This document shows positions 43,313 to 51,010 of a DNA stretch of 64,000 bases, piece after piece. The notes beneath the pieces were generated by a model. That model saw nothing but the letters and a program-made list of their open reading frames with translations. It ran no database searches and was not told the origin of the DNA. Position numbers and translations under genes: made by a program. The DNA comes from Salinarchaeum laminariae (GTDB lineage Archaea; Halobacteriota; Halobacteria; Halobacteriales; Salinarchaeaceae): contig NZ_CP096270.1 in assembly GCF_023204835.1 (NCBI RefSeq), positions 2,868,907 to 2,932,906 on the forward strand, written 5' to 3'. Position 1 is the first letter of the stretch. Each line of letters opens with the position of its first letter.

Positions 43313-44701
43313 TCAGCACAGCAGCAAGTAAAACCAGTACGGAAGCTGGATGATTCTTTGATCAAGTTGCTCGATGGGTTGGCCGCCGAGCGTGTCCCCA
43401 GCGAGTAAGAACCCAACAGGAGCATCGTACATGTCGATGAATTCGTGCAGCGCGGTGAGTGCCTTCCCGGTCGCCCGATCGGTACGCCAACCCGATGGGG
43501 ACCGGTGTGTCGTCGATTTCGAAGACGTAGTCGACTTCGCCGTTGCTCGCCTTCCAGTACTGGACTGTCGGTGGTTCGTCGCGTCCCTGGATGGCGTTGA
43601 GGTTGTAGGCGAACCGCATCGTGTGATCGAATGCCGCCACTCGCGCGACGTCCGCTTCCCTGTCGTAGTCGCTGAGCACGCTGTCGGCGTTGCCGCCGGT
43701 CAATGCGGTCAGTAGTCCTGTGTCTCGGAGATAGAGGCGTGTGGCGCGGGGGCGACTGTTGTCGTATTCGGTGACGCTGGTCAGGAGGTACAGGGTTTCG
43801 AGGGCGGGCAGGTAGCTGTCGACGATGGTGCGGCGGTCGACATCGAACAGGTCGACGAGGTGTTTGTACTCGAGCGGGGTTCGCCCAGCGTTCTGGGCGG
43901 CGAGAGCGCAGAGTCGCTCCAAGTCGCTGATCGTCTGGATGGATTCGAATCCTGGGACATCCTGGTAGAGCGCGTCGCGGACATCCCCTCTGAGACGAGC
44001 ATAAACCTCGGAACGGAGGTCGGTAGCCGAATCGATGGCGCCGCCCATCGCGTAGCTCAGGATGCCGCCGGCGGCGAGGTAATCGATAACATGTGATTGG
44101 ATTCGACGGTCCTCATTTTCGATCTGGTCGTATTTGCTGCGAAGATCCTCGAGTAGTCCCTCGATCGGTTCGCAACGGACGACTGCAGGCAGACTATTCG
44201 ACCCCTTTCGTAATGTTGTCGGGCTTATGCGCGTGTCACCTGATTCGAGATCGGGGTAGAGTGAGAAGTTGTAGTCGCGGAATTTCTCTGGGAGAATCGG
44301 TTGGAGGCGGTACGCGTCCGTATCGATGCCTGCCCGGTCGAGTTCTCGTTCGATCTGGATGCCGGCGCTTGCCGTCACGGCAACGTGCCTGTTCGGCACG
44401 GCGTCGATGAGTTCGGCAGTCGGGGTCCCCCATCCTTCGATCGAGGTTTTGTCCGGGTGTTCGATCTTGTGGACGTCATCGAGCAGGAGAAAATGCGGGC
44501 TGTCGGTGTCGGCAAGCACTCGGTTCTCGTAGTATCGGACTGCTCGGGAGAGCTGGTCGTCAGACTGGAGTTGGTAGAGGGGATCGGCGTCGAAGGGGAG
44601 GTACAGGAACTGTTCGGGGTCAGTACCGGTCTCGATGCGGTGGTGGATGAACTGGTGGAGGAGCGTTGTTTTCCCGGCGCCACGACGACCTGCTCGCAGA
44701 C
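43313..44701 (-). pseudogene. AAA ATPase (AAA_14/DUF4143 type), truncated and frameshifted
   Basis: The frame begins without a start at about 44701 as [21 protein letters not shown], with Walker A at 44664-44681. It continues through HFLLLDDVHKIEHPDKTS (Walker B, about 44490) and a DUF4143-like C-terminal part. Near 43461-43470 the sense passes to another frame, KALTALHEFIDMYDAPVGFLL, and ends at 43313-43315. Restoring GGGAA as a tandem pair would repair the frame, so a 5-bp deletion is likely. The N-terminal residues before the P-loop are missing, lost in a recombination with the gene at 44666-45151. Confidence 0.7.
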
Positions 44702-45151
44702 GAGGGGATCGTGGAGGACGCGAGCGTCGTGGATCCGCCGGCGCTCTACGAGCGCTGGCGGCAGACGCGTATCGAACCGAATACTGTGCAGGTGTCGCTG
44801 CAGCAACCGCTCGATCGAATCCGAGAATCCGGACTCGACTACGCCCTCACGACCGACGAGGCCGAACAGGTCCACCAGGGATTTCTCTTCCCCTCGACGA
44901 CCGCACTGTACGTCCGGGAAGCCGACATCCAGGAATGGCTGGACCTGGTCGCGGAGGAGGGATTCGTCGGCGGCGGCAACACCGAACTGCGATCGACCGA
45001 CGAACACGTCTTCTACAACGCCCAAACGGTCGATGACGTTACCACGGTATCCACTCCGCAACTCATCGTGGACCTTCTCGACGAGGACGGGCCTGCTGTC
45101 GAGGCGGGCAACCGGCTAATGGACCAGTATCACGGGCTGGACGATGAGTAG
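44666..45151 (+). pseudogene. AbiEi-type antitoxin/winged-helix protein fragment
   Basis: About 155 residues of sense ([25 protein letters not shown] and onward) without a proper start; the apparent TTG/GTG starts lie inside the antiparallel ATPase gene. The C-terminal portion [26 protein letters not shown] with the preceding [17 protein letters not shown] is typical of AbiEi-family antitoxins of type IV toxin-antitoxin systems. The N-terminal DNA-binding domain is missing. Head-to-head abutment with the truncated ATPase shows a deletion or inversion junction near 44700. Confidence 0.55.
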
Positions 45152-45311
45152 CGCAGACCGCAGCCAGTACGCTGAAGCAGTCGCCAGTCTCTCCGAGGGG
45201 GAGGTACTTTTGCCAAATATTGGCTACTTCAGTCTCAAGAGCAACGAGACCAACGATCGACCCCACATATACAAGCCAATAAAATATATGTGTTCTAAGG
45301 ACATAGCATAG
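45144..45311 (+). CDS. 55-aa ORF overlapping AbiEi-like stop, probable N-terminal remnant
   Basis: The ATG overlaps the previous stop by 8 bp, as expected for a partner gene in a toxin-antitoxin operon. The start, [20 protein letters not shown], reads like a genuine protein. After about residue 25 it turns into A+T-rich sequence ([13 protein letters not shown]) that is really the promoter of the next gene. I infer the first few residues of a lost toxin-like gene. Confidence 0.35.
   Translation: MSSADRSQYAEAVASLSEGEVLLPNIGYFSLKSNETNDRPHIYKPIKYMCSKDIA
45280..45290 (+). promoter_or_regulatory. TATA box of DUF7342-like gene
   Basis: TAAAATATATG, about 27-30 bp before ATG 45315: a strong leaderless promoter for the two-gene unit 45315-46468. 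Confidence 0.65.
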
Positions 45312-45314
45312 TGT

Positions 45315-45995
45315 ATGACCGGCGAGCCACCATCTCCTGACGGCCCCGACGAGTTCCCCACCGACGAGGAACTACCGGACGAAACGGTAACCGTGGACGA
45401 TATTACCCCGTTCACTGTCGATGACGATGGCTTCGAGGACATCGATGACTTCGCAGCTGCAGAGTGGAAAAACGAGACCACTGCGGACGAGCGAATTCGC
45501 ACGGTGATCAACAAAACGACAGTTTTGAAATCGGCGGGCGACATCGCAGATGCAGCTCTCGTCTCGGAAACAAAAGCCAGAGCCACGCTCAACAAGCTTG
45601 CCGAAGAAGGCATTGTAAGAAGCCATCAGACAGATTCTGGAAAACTGTACGCCCGAGACCCAGAGTGGCATCTCCTCAAACAGATCAGGCAACTCGCCGG
45701 TAGCGAAACGCTCGTCGATCAAATCCAGCGAGTAAAACAGGAAATCGCAGCGTACAACGCCAAATACGACGCAACCGATCCAGCGGAACTCCTGGTTTCA
45801 GACAAGGACCTCGACCAGGATGAGCTCGATGATGTCTCTCACTGGCGGACAGCAGAACGGGAACTCGGCTACCTCAGAGCAGCATACCGCTTCAAAGAGG
45901 CAAAAGATACGGTAGCCAGCGAAACTGAACCGCGAGACAAACAGACGGGGAATCAGACAACGTCCCCGGGCGGCAATCACCCCCCGCTCCAGTAA
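45315..45995 (+). CDS. DUF7342-type winged-helix regulator
   Basis: A 226-aa haloarchaeal regulator. After an acidic N-terminal 45 residues comes AEWKNETTADERIRTVINKT (the conserved W-x-E-E-T-T-like opening) and a winged helix, SAGDIADAALVSETKARATLNKLAEEGIVRSHQTDSGKLYARD. A helical C-terminal part (LVDQIQRVKQEIAAYNAKYDATDPAELL) follows. This family is usually the antitoxin/regulator part of a two-gene cassette. Its stop overlaps the next start as TAATG. Confidence 0.8.
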   Translation: MTGEPPSPDGPDEFPTDEELPDETVTVDDITPFTVDDDGFEDIDDFAAAEWKNETTADERIRTVINKTTVLKSAGDIADAALVSETKARATLNKLAEEGIVRSHQTDSGKLYARDPEWHLLKQIRQLAGSETLVDQIQRVKQEIAAYNAKYDATDPAELLVSDKDLDQDELDDVSHWRTAERELGYLRAAYRFKEAKDTVASETEPRDKQTGNQTTSPGGNHPPLQ

Positions 45996-46468
45996 TGGGG
46001 ATGGGGAATGGCTCTCCAATCGATTCGGAAGCGATCGATGAGAGCGTGGAGCAGATGCGCCAGCAACTCGGCAGAGGGGTCGTTGAAGTCCGATTCCGGT
46101 ATCGGAAAGGGCACCCGTTCACAACGCGGAACGGAGAAGATGTCAGAGCGGCACGGGTCACTGTCACCCCAGGGATTCACGAGCGTGGTGGATATTTCGA
46201 TATACAGTGGTGGGAAAATGGAGACTACAAATACCACTACCGGGAGGATGGACTGGAATTCAGGTTCGGCCGCGAGGCGGCGAATGAACCCACCGATAAG
46301 CCGGAACGGCATTTTCACCCACCGGATACTCTCGAAGCACATCAGCAATCCTGTATCGGAGTTGACCAACCTCCGAAACTTGTCACAATTGCTGTACTAA
46401 AGACGTGGTGGACAGCGGTCGAGAACGGTGATGGGAACTTGGTGAACGCGCAGAATGGCTTGCCGTAG
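45995..46468 (+). CDS. putative TumE/DUF6516-like toxin partner
   Basis: A 157-aa protein. The core reads FRYRKGHPFTTRNGED, then YFDIQWWENGDYKYHYREDG, then HFHPPDTLEAHQQSCIGV, and ends PKLVTIAVLKTWW. The pattern of W-x-N-x-x-Y-x-Y-H and HFHPP-D resembles small TumE/DUF6516-type toxins. It is the second gene of an operon with a winged-helix regulator and is coupled to it by a TAATG overlap. The toxin role is inferred from this context; enzymatic residues are not known to me. Confidence 0.55.
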   Translation: MGMGNGSPIDSEAIDESVEQMRQQLGRGVVEVRFRYRKGHPFTTRNGEDVRAARVTVTPGIHERGGYFDIQWWENGDYKYHYREDGLEFRFGREAANEPTDKPERHFHPPDTLEAHQQSCIGVDQPPKLVTIAVLKTWWTAVENGDGNLVNAQNGLP

Positions 46469-46800
46469 TCCGGCTTGGAATTCGAAACACGATTGGAATG
46501 CACCATCAGGGAACCCACATTCCAAACTCATACCAAGTCAAATCTATTCGCGAATCGCCACGTTGTGTTGGATTACCAGAAGGAAGCATCGTCGGGAACG
46601 GCACGTGCTCGGGGCGCTCGACAGTTAGAGCGAGGGTTGCTGGTAGTTCGAGCAGTGACTCCAGTGATGGCCTCGCACAGCGGATCGACAGCCACTAGAT
46701 GGGTGTGCTGATGCTCCAAGACGGTTACGCGCCCGAGCGCGTGACAATTCGAGTCCATGCAGACACACGTTTATGACCGATACCGCGGCGAATCATCGCC
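46469..46800. other. gap, decayed or non-coding
   Basis: No gene I can support. Open frames at 46475-46711 (+) and 46573-46758 (-) are not protein-like in my reading. A TATA-like CGTTTATGA lies near 46784 ahead of the fragment at 46801. Confidence 0.35.
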
Positions 46801-46953
46801 ATGTCGACCACCACCGAGATACTCGGCGACGGCGGGAGCAGCGTCTGCGTCCTCGCAAGAGACTGCACCGTCGTCTACGGCACCGACCAACAGGAGGAGT
46901 ACCGTGACAGAGTCACGCTCGTCGTCAAGCCCGACTGCAGTTCTACGGGATGA
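46801..46953 (+). pseudogene. N-terminal fragment of an unidentified protein
   Basis: The ORF MSTTTEILGDGGSSVCVLAR continues CTVVYGTDQQEEYRDRVTLVVKPD and then breaks (CSSTG, stop). The first 45 residues are protein-like, with beta strands; the end runs into the 3' part of the convergent gene at 46943. It looks like the N-terminal piece of a larger protein cut by recombination near 46935. I cannot name the family with confidence (N-terminal domains of NucS/DUF91-type nucleases are one loose resemblance). Confidence 0.35.
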
Positions 46954-47482
46954 GCGCTCGTTCGAGAAGTGTCACGCGCCGGGCGGCGGTCCGCCAAGCA
47001 GACAGGCGTTCCCAGACTTCGTCAATCGACTGGTCTGTCTTCTCAGCGTGCTGAGCGACCGAAACGCGATCTGGTGAGGACACAGTGAACTCACTCGCAA
47101 GGTCCGTTTCTCGGTCAGATGCTTCACTGAGCATATCGAGGAGTTCTTCACTGTCATACTCTTCGCGGAGATTCTGAACCCGCCGCCAGTCAAGGTACTC
47201 TTGGTTCCGCTCATAGGAGGCCGGCGACTCGGTTACCTGTGTCACGATTCCCAATTGGTCGAACCACTCCAGGTATTCCCGAGCAGCATCGACGCCGTGC
47301 CCGGCACGGTCCGCGACTTCGGTTGCCGTTGCTGGACTGTCAAGACCAAGCACTGCGTCGAAGAAGTCATCGCGTGTCCGATCGCCGTGAACGATATCTT
47401 CGGCTGGCGCTAATTCATCGAAGTCCGGGGCGTTCGACCGCTCATTGAGGTCAGCTTTGAGTTCCGCGCGAGGCTCGTCCAT
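46943..47482 (-). CDS. DUF7342-like winged-helix regulator
   Basis: A 179-aa protein of the same general type as 45315-45995. The middle winged helix reads TRDDFFDAVLGLDSPATATEVADRAGHGVDAAREYLEWFDQLGIVTQVTESPASYERN. The helical C-terminus (VQNLREEYDSEELLDMLSEASDRET) follows. ATG 47482 is used (an in-frame ATG lies at 47497). It may have lost its usual downstream toxin partner: the gene ends at the broken fragment 46801-46953. Confidence 0.65.
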   Translation of the reverse strand: MDEPRAELKADLNERSNAPDFDELAPAEDIVHGDRTRDDFFDAVLGLDSPATATEVADRAGHGVDAAREYLEWFDQLGIVTQVTESPASYERNQEYLDWRRVQNLREEYDSEELLDMLSEASDRETDLASEFTVSSPDRVSVAQHAEKTDQSIDEVWERLSAWRTAARRVTLLERALIP

Positions 47483-47544
47483 ACCCGCCCAACGCACCCA
47501 AAGGAAATATGCCCTTTCCCGACGGAATAATACTTCTCAGTGTG

Positions 47545-47709
47545 TTACTCGGGGAGACCCGGTCTGCCGTCCCACTGGTTGAAGATCGGTTCCCGGTAAT
47601 CCGTGCCGAACGCCCGCTCGCTCACCGCAATGATCGGCGCAGTTTGCGCGCGCTTGAACGTCCAACGCGTCACCAACCGGTACGTCTCGTGAACGCGCCG
47701 TAGGGTCAT
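47545..47709 (-). CDS. 54-aa small protein, unrecognised
   Basis: A 54-codon ORF: MTLRRVHETYRLVTRWTFKR, then APIIAVSERAFGTDYREPIFNQWDGRPGLPE. Composition and charge pattern are protein-like. It lies 84 bp downstream of the regulator at 47794-48171 on the same strand, so it may be its partner or a C-terminal remnant. No family is recognised. Confidence 0.4.
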   Translation of the reverse strand: MTLRRVHETYRLVTRWTFKRAQTAPIIAVSERAFGTDYREPIFNQWDGRPGLPE

Positions 47710-47793
47710 GAGGAGTGAACGCAGGGAGCGCTGTCTCCCCAGGCGTGGCTTCGAACAGTCCCTACCCTAACTTATTGAGACCACTTCACACAG

Positions 47794-48171
47794 TTAGTAG
47801 ATGACGGGCTCGATGACGATGTGGTCGTGATTCAGGATGGGTCGTTTCGCCTCACCGTCTCCCTCCCCTTCGTACGCGATAATGTCGAGCTCGGCGAGTC
47901 GGCGCAGATCCTTGCTGACTGCGCCTTTGTCCCGGTCGAGTCGGCGAGCGAGGTCGCTAACCGATTCGACTTTCTCACCGTGCTGATCAAGATGCTGCGT
48001 GATGGCGAGGCGACTGTCGGTGAGGATGTCGCGCCCGTTCTCTCGGCGCAGGACAAGAACATCCGTGTACCCGCGGGAATTCAGGTCAGTTGCGAACTCG
48101 TCCTGTTTGCGAGGTCGCTCAGCGATGCGACCGTCAGGTGGGCCGCCACCGTCGGGATCGGGCTGAGACAT
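47794..48171 (-). CDS. HVO_A0114-type winged-helix regulator
   Basis: A 125-aa DNA-binding protein with the features of the haloarchaeal HVO_A0114 type: a flexible N-terminus, then GRDILTDSRLAITQHLDQHGEKVESVSDLARRLDRDKGAVSKDLRRLAELDIIAYE, a winged helix, and a wing with KRPILNHDHIVIEPVIY. Such genes often stand with toxin-like partners. ATG 48171 is supported by the change to non-protein-like sequence upstream. Its upstream region carries the left copy of the 22-bp inverted repeat. Confidence 0.75.
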   Translation of the reverse strand: MSQPDPDGGGPPDGRIAERPRKQDEFATDLNSRGYTDVLVLRRENGRDILTDSRLAITQHLDQHGEKVESVSDLARRLDRDKGAVSKDLRRLAELDIIAYEGEGDGEAKRPILNHDHIVIEPVIY

Positions 48172-48275
48172 ACCGTGTCCTATGACATCAACGGTGATGG
48201 TCCTACCGGTAGCACCACACACCGATCCGTGATAGTGACGAGATAAGGCACAACGACTGTTTTGAATAACAGTCC

Positions 48276-48297
48276 TCGGTACTCTAGTCGAAATTCG
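48276..48297. repeat. left 22-bp inverted repeat of 922-bp segment
   Basis: The sequence starts TCGGTACTC and ends CGAAATTCG. The exact reverse complement is at 49176-49197. Weaker symmetry continues about 17 bp outwards on both sides (TTT..TA.CAG pattern). Confidence 0.8.
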
Positions 48298-48427
48298 CAA
48301 CTTCGTAGCAGGGTGGATCGACGGGTACCGAAGTACACGTAGCGCGTTGCACCAACATCATTCCCGCCCAATATACCAAAATATAGATATTCCCCTCCTC
48401 TCGACTCTACCAGTTCCTCGGCTGCTG

Positions 48428-48766
48428 CTACTCGCCGACGTTGTTGAGCGCGCTGTTCAGTTCGAAGAGTTCGCGGACGACGTTGCTGTCCGCGACCCGG
48501 TACCGACGCGGAGAGGTGTCCGGAACCTCCTCGATGAGTTCGACCTCAAGCAGGAGGTCAGTGTAGTTGCCGACGGTTTGGCGCGTGACGCCAGCGTGCT
48601 CTGCAAGTTCGGTTTTGTTGAACTCGCGGTTCGGCGGAAGATCGAGCAACGCGTCGACGAGTATCGGGATCGCGTCGTGCTGCGTGAGGTAGAGCCACCC
48701 GCTGGGGTGCTCCTTCCGGAGGTCCTTCTTCGCCCCGCGGTCATCCGCGTGCTCCATACTGTTCAT
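48428..48766 (-). CDS. small winged-helix regulator inside inverted-repeat segment
   Basis: A 112-aa protein. After MNSMEHADDRGAKKDLRKEH comes GWLYLTQHDAIPILVDALLDLPPNREFNKTELAEHAGVTRQTVGNYTDLLLEVELIEEVP, a clear winged helix with recognition helix TRQTVGNYTDLL. The C-terminus (RRYRVADSNVVRELFELNSALN) is typical of haloarchaeal small regulators. A TATA-like CTTATGC (48789-48795, minus strand) sits about 27 bp before the ATG. It is divergent from 48858-49172 and likely controls both. Confidence 0.7.
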   Translation of the reverse strand: MNSMEHADDRGAKKDLRKEHPSGWLYLTQHDAIPILVDALLDLPPNREFNKTELAEHAGVTRQTVGNYTDLLLEVELIEEVPDTSPRRYRVADSNVVRELFELNSALNNVGE

Positions 48767-48788
48767 ACGGAGAAACACCGCCGCGTGT

Positions 48789-48836
48789 GCATAAGTGCTT
48801 CCACTAGCGTTAACCGCCATTAACAGCTTTTATATG
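48789..48836. promoter_or_regulatory. divergent promoters with central palindrome
   Basis: The minus-strand TATA-like CTTATGC (48789-48795) serves the regulator; the plus-strand TTTTATATG (48827-48835) is about 27 bp before ATG 48858. Between them lies GTTAA-n6-TTAAC (48809-48824), a likely operator. Confidence 0.5.
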
Positions 48837-48857
48837 AAAGTGACTTCACCCCTTGAT

Positions 48858-49172
48858 ATGAAGAAGCCGTCGGTTAAATGCGCCCTCTTGGCGACGATGA
48901 TAGCGAAACACAAGTGGGGCACACCGATCACGGAGGAAATTCTCCTCAACCTCTCAGCAATCGACGGAGACTACCCGACCGCACGTGATGTCTACGCCGA
49001 CCTTCGCAGCGAACCCTACATAACCTACCGCGGAAACCGCGGTATCGAACTCAACAAGAGCAACTTCGACATACTCGCCGATATCCTCTACCACGAATGT
49101 GGCTGGGAGTCTTGGGTAATCGACAGTCGCCTGAAACATTATGAGGGCATCAAGGACCACGACTGGGCATGA
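48858..49172 (+). CDS. 104-aa protein inside inverted-repeat segment, unrecognised
   Basis: A small protein beginning MKKPSVKCALLATMIAKHKW, then GTPITEEILLNLSAIDGDYPTARDVYADLRSEPYITYRGNRGIELNKSNFDILADILYHECGW and a charged end. The layout suggests a helix-rich, winged-helix-like fold, but no family is recognised. ATG 48858 was chosen over 48834 because it lies at leaderless distance from the TATA box. Its A+T content is higher than that of its neighbours. The stop is 3 bp before the right inverted repeat. Confidence 0.6.
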   Translation: MKKPSVKCALLATMIAKHKWGTPITEEILLNLSAIDGDYPTARDVYADLRSEPYITYRGNRGIELNKSNFDILADILYHECGWESWVIDSRLKHYEGIKDHDWA

Positions 49173-49175
49173 TTA

Positions 49176-49197
49176 CGAATTTCGACTAGAGTACCGA
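49176..49197. repeat. right 22-bp inverted repeat of 922-bp segment
   Basis: Exact reverse complement of 48276-48297 (reads CGAATTTCG ... GAGTACCGA on the plus strand). It closes a 922-bp segment that holds two divergent small genes and no transposase. Confidence 0.8.
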
Positions 49198-49246
49198 TGG
49201 CTGATAAAGAAACCGTGCTACTATCTACTGCTAAACAAGACCGATG

Positions 49247-49354
49247 TTATCGTCGTGAGTTGGAGGGAGCCACGATCCACTCTTTGAGTCCAGTGATCGA
49301 TATTGCGACTACTGCATCTGTGTCGACAAAAATCCGGTGCCGGTTCTCGTCCCT
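49247..49354 (-). pseudogene. remnant of a PIN-domain toxin
   Basis: On the minus strand just after the antitoxin-like gene 49364-49672, the frame reads RHRIFVDTDAVVAISITGLK. That is the first strand and helix of a PIN domain with its catalytic Asp. There is no start codon in frame; a GTG that could serve is one base out of frame. The sequence breaks after about 35 residues. A decayed toxin next to its antitoxin is the simplest reading. Confidence 0.35.
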
Positions 49355-49363
49355 CCTCCACTA

Positions 49364-49672
49364 CTATTCTTGGAGCATCTCGCTTGTGTCCAACTCCATC
49401 GCTTCCTGAAACGCCGCTTTCTCTCGCTGAATCTCTTCTAACCCGTCTCCGATCAGCACTTCTGCGACCTCCGGTGTTATCTCCTCGTTCTTGTACTGTT
49501 GGTGGATTTGGATCTTCTCTTCGTCCGACAGTGTTTCACGGAGTTTCTTCTGGAGGCCTTGTCGAGCGAGTTCGCTGATATTGATTCCTCCGAGTCGAAG
49601 CTGATCAACGACTTGTGAGGCTTCCTTTTCTGCCTCCCCTCGGAACTGGATTTTGTCGTTGTTCCCAGCCAT
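49364..49672 (-). CDS. antitoxin-like protein
   Basis: A 102-aa protein with a short N-terminal strand and helix pair (KIQFRGEAEKEASQVVDQLRLGGINISELARQGLQKKLRETL) of ribbon-helix-helix flavour. A charged helical tail (EEKIQIHQQYKNEEITPEVAEVLIGDGLEEIQREKAAFQEAM) would bind a toxin. A PIN-like remnant follows on the same strand, which supports an antitoxin role. The family name is not known to me. Confidence 0.55.
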   Translation of the reverse strand: MAGNNDKIQFRGEAEKEASQVVDQLRLGGINISELARQGLQKKLRETLSDEEKIQIHQQYKNEEITPEVAEVLIGDGLEEIQREKAAFQEAMELDTSEMLQE

Positions 49673-49820
49673 CTTACCCCTTCTTCTACCCTCGCCGTAT
49701 TAGGTGTCGTGACGCGCGATTCGTTTCGGGACAACTTCTCAGGCTCCAGTCCGGCTGCGGTCGTCTAACTTGTCCTACGCGGATTTGGAAGAGGTCGCTC
49801 GTTCATTGCGGTGGATTTGT

Positions 49821-50048
49821 TCAGTTGTGCCCGTCGATTCGAGAGACCGATATCGGACCAGATTCTCCATTTTTCTCAATCAGGAGGCGGACGCCTTCCA
49901 CTGTTAATCTGATCTTGATCGGATCGTCGGTTGAGGCGATAAGTCGTTCCAGCGCCTCGAAATCCACGCTGTCGTGCAGTCGGTACTCGTCCGGGTTAAT
50001 CCCGCTTTCTTCTAAGGTCTCGACGAACTGTTCAACATGCACGGTCAT
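49821..50048 (-). CDS. HalOD1-like output-domain protein
   Basis: A 75-aa protein. The core DEYRLHDSVDFEALERLIASTDDPIKIRLTVEGVRLLIEKNG has the helix-strand-strand pattern of the HalOD1 output domain found at the end of haloarchaeal signalling proteins and as stand-alone small proteins. The ATG overlaps the opposite-strand open frame, but the protein starts cleanly here. The role is unknown. Confidence 0.55.
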   Translation of the reverse strand: MTVHVEQFVETLEESGINPDEYRLHDSVDFEALERLIASTDDPIKIRLTVEGVRLLIEKNGESGPISVSRIDGHN

Positions 50049-50195
50049 CTCATCCGGTCCCGTCCCCCCATCATGAGAACACCTCAGTCGTTCGTCTTCT
50101 ACCGCTGTAAAGGTTTGGAGTCGTCTAAAGCATCGATAAGACGAGTTAGTTATCGTAGCGCTGTGGCGATAGCATTGGAGCAGGCACGGTTGTCC

Positions 50196-50456
50196 ATGCG
50201 ATTGGACGCGGACTGGATGTCCCGGGCCGATGATCGGATTCTGGAGCACTTGAGCGAGGAAGGCCCAGATTCGCCGAAGGCGATGGCAGAGAGTGGGCGA
50301 GTTCGATTCTCGCGTCAGCACATCAATCAGCGATGCAAGACTCTCGTGGAGTATCGATTACTGGTCCATCTTGGCAACGGCGTCTACGATATCACCCGGG
50401 AGGGAGAGCAGTACTTGGCCGGTGAGCTCGACGCCGCGGAGCTCTCCGAACAATAG
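50196..50456 (+). CDS. PhiH1-repressor-like winged-helix protein
   Basis: An 86-aa DNA-binding protein: MRLDADWMSRADDRILEHLSEEGPDSPKAMAES, then RFSRQHINQRCKTLVEYRLLVHLGNGVYDITREGEQYLAGELD. The W-M-x-x-x-D-x-R-I-L-E opening and the wing with GNGVYDITREGEQYL are typical of haloarchaeal viral-type repressors (PhiH1 family). ATG 50196 precedes this motif; the upstream frame is rejected. Confidence 0.75.
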   Translation: MRLDADWMSRADDRILEHLSEEGPDSPKAMAESGRVRFSRQHINQRCKTLVEYRLLVHLGNGVYDITREGEQYLAGELDAAELSEQ

Positions 50457-50650
50457 GTGGATTCGACTGATGTAATCTGAACGTTGAAGATTCGGTTGAG
50501 AAGGCATACTACGGCAGGTAATCGAGGATCCTTCCTCTGCCGTGGTTACTCGCGTGCAGTACCATGTGGGATATTGCAACAGGAGTGCGCTATATGCCAC
50601 ATGATCATCGCGCGGTACGCTGAAGTGATCGCGTCACGTTCATTGATCAA

Positions 50651-50758
50651 TGATCGGTGAGTTCCGCGATGCGATCGGGCCACGCCAAGCGTTGATCCTG
50701 CTGCTGGGGCTCGCAATGATTGCGGTCGGTGCGTTCGGGCTCTTCGGTGTCGTCTGAC
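50651..50758 (+). CDS. 35-aa single-helix membrane protein
   Basis: A short ORF: MIGEFRDAIGPRQALILLLG, then LAMIAVGAFGLFGVV and stop. It is one transmembrane helix after a short polar head. A truncated relative lies at 41562-41648 (DGVGPRQLLLLL...GAGLLF). Two alignable copies 9 kb apart make chance unlikely. Function unknown. Confidence 0.5.
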
Positions 50759-50982
50759 TGGCGTTGGGGAGTTGCGAATTATTATCTGCGCGGAGGGGTG
50801 ACGTTGCTTGGGTCGTCTCACGGTGGGCGTTCGTGGCCCGGAGCACCGTTCCTGCCAGCGCGGTGAGCCGCGGTCCGAACGGGGCTTTCCCCGAACAAGA
50901 CTCGTGTTGTAATGGGGAGGGATCTGGGAATTACACCGCTTACTCCTCTTCGGTGACTAATCGAATTGGCATCCACAACCAT

Positions 50983-51010
50983 TAGTTCATAGTTCGCGTA
51001 CTATGGACTA
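50983..51010. promoter_or_regulatory. 28-bp palindromic operator at start codon
   Basis: TAGTTCATAGT and ACTATGGACTA form arms matching at 10 of 11 positions around a 6-bp loop (TCGCGT). The last base is the A of ATG 51010. A regulator bound here would block the start region, so autoregulation by the gene product is likely. Confidence 0.6.

Noticed and set aside
46475..46758. Open frames on both strands between 46475 and 46758
   Set aside because: Neither has motif, promoter or composition support; the region is flanked by a fragment and looks decayed.
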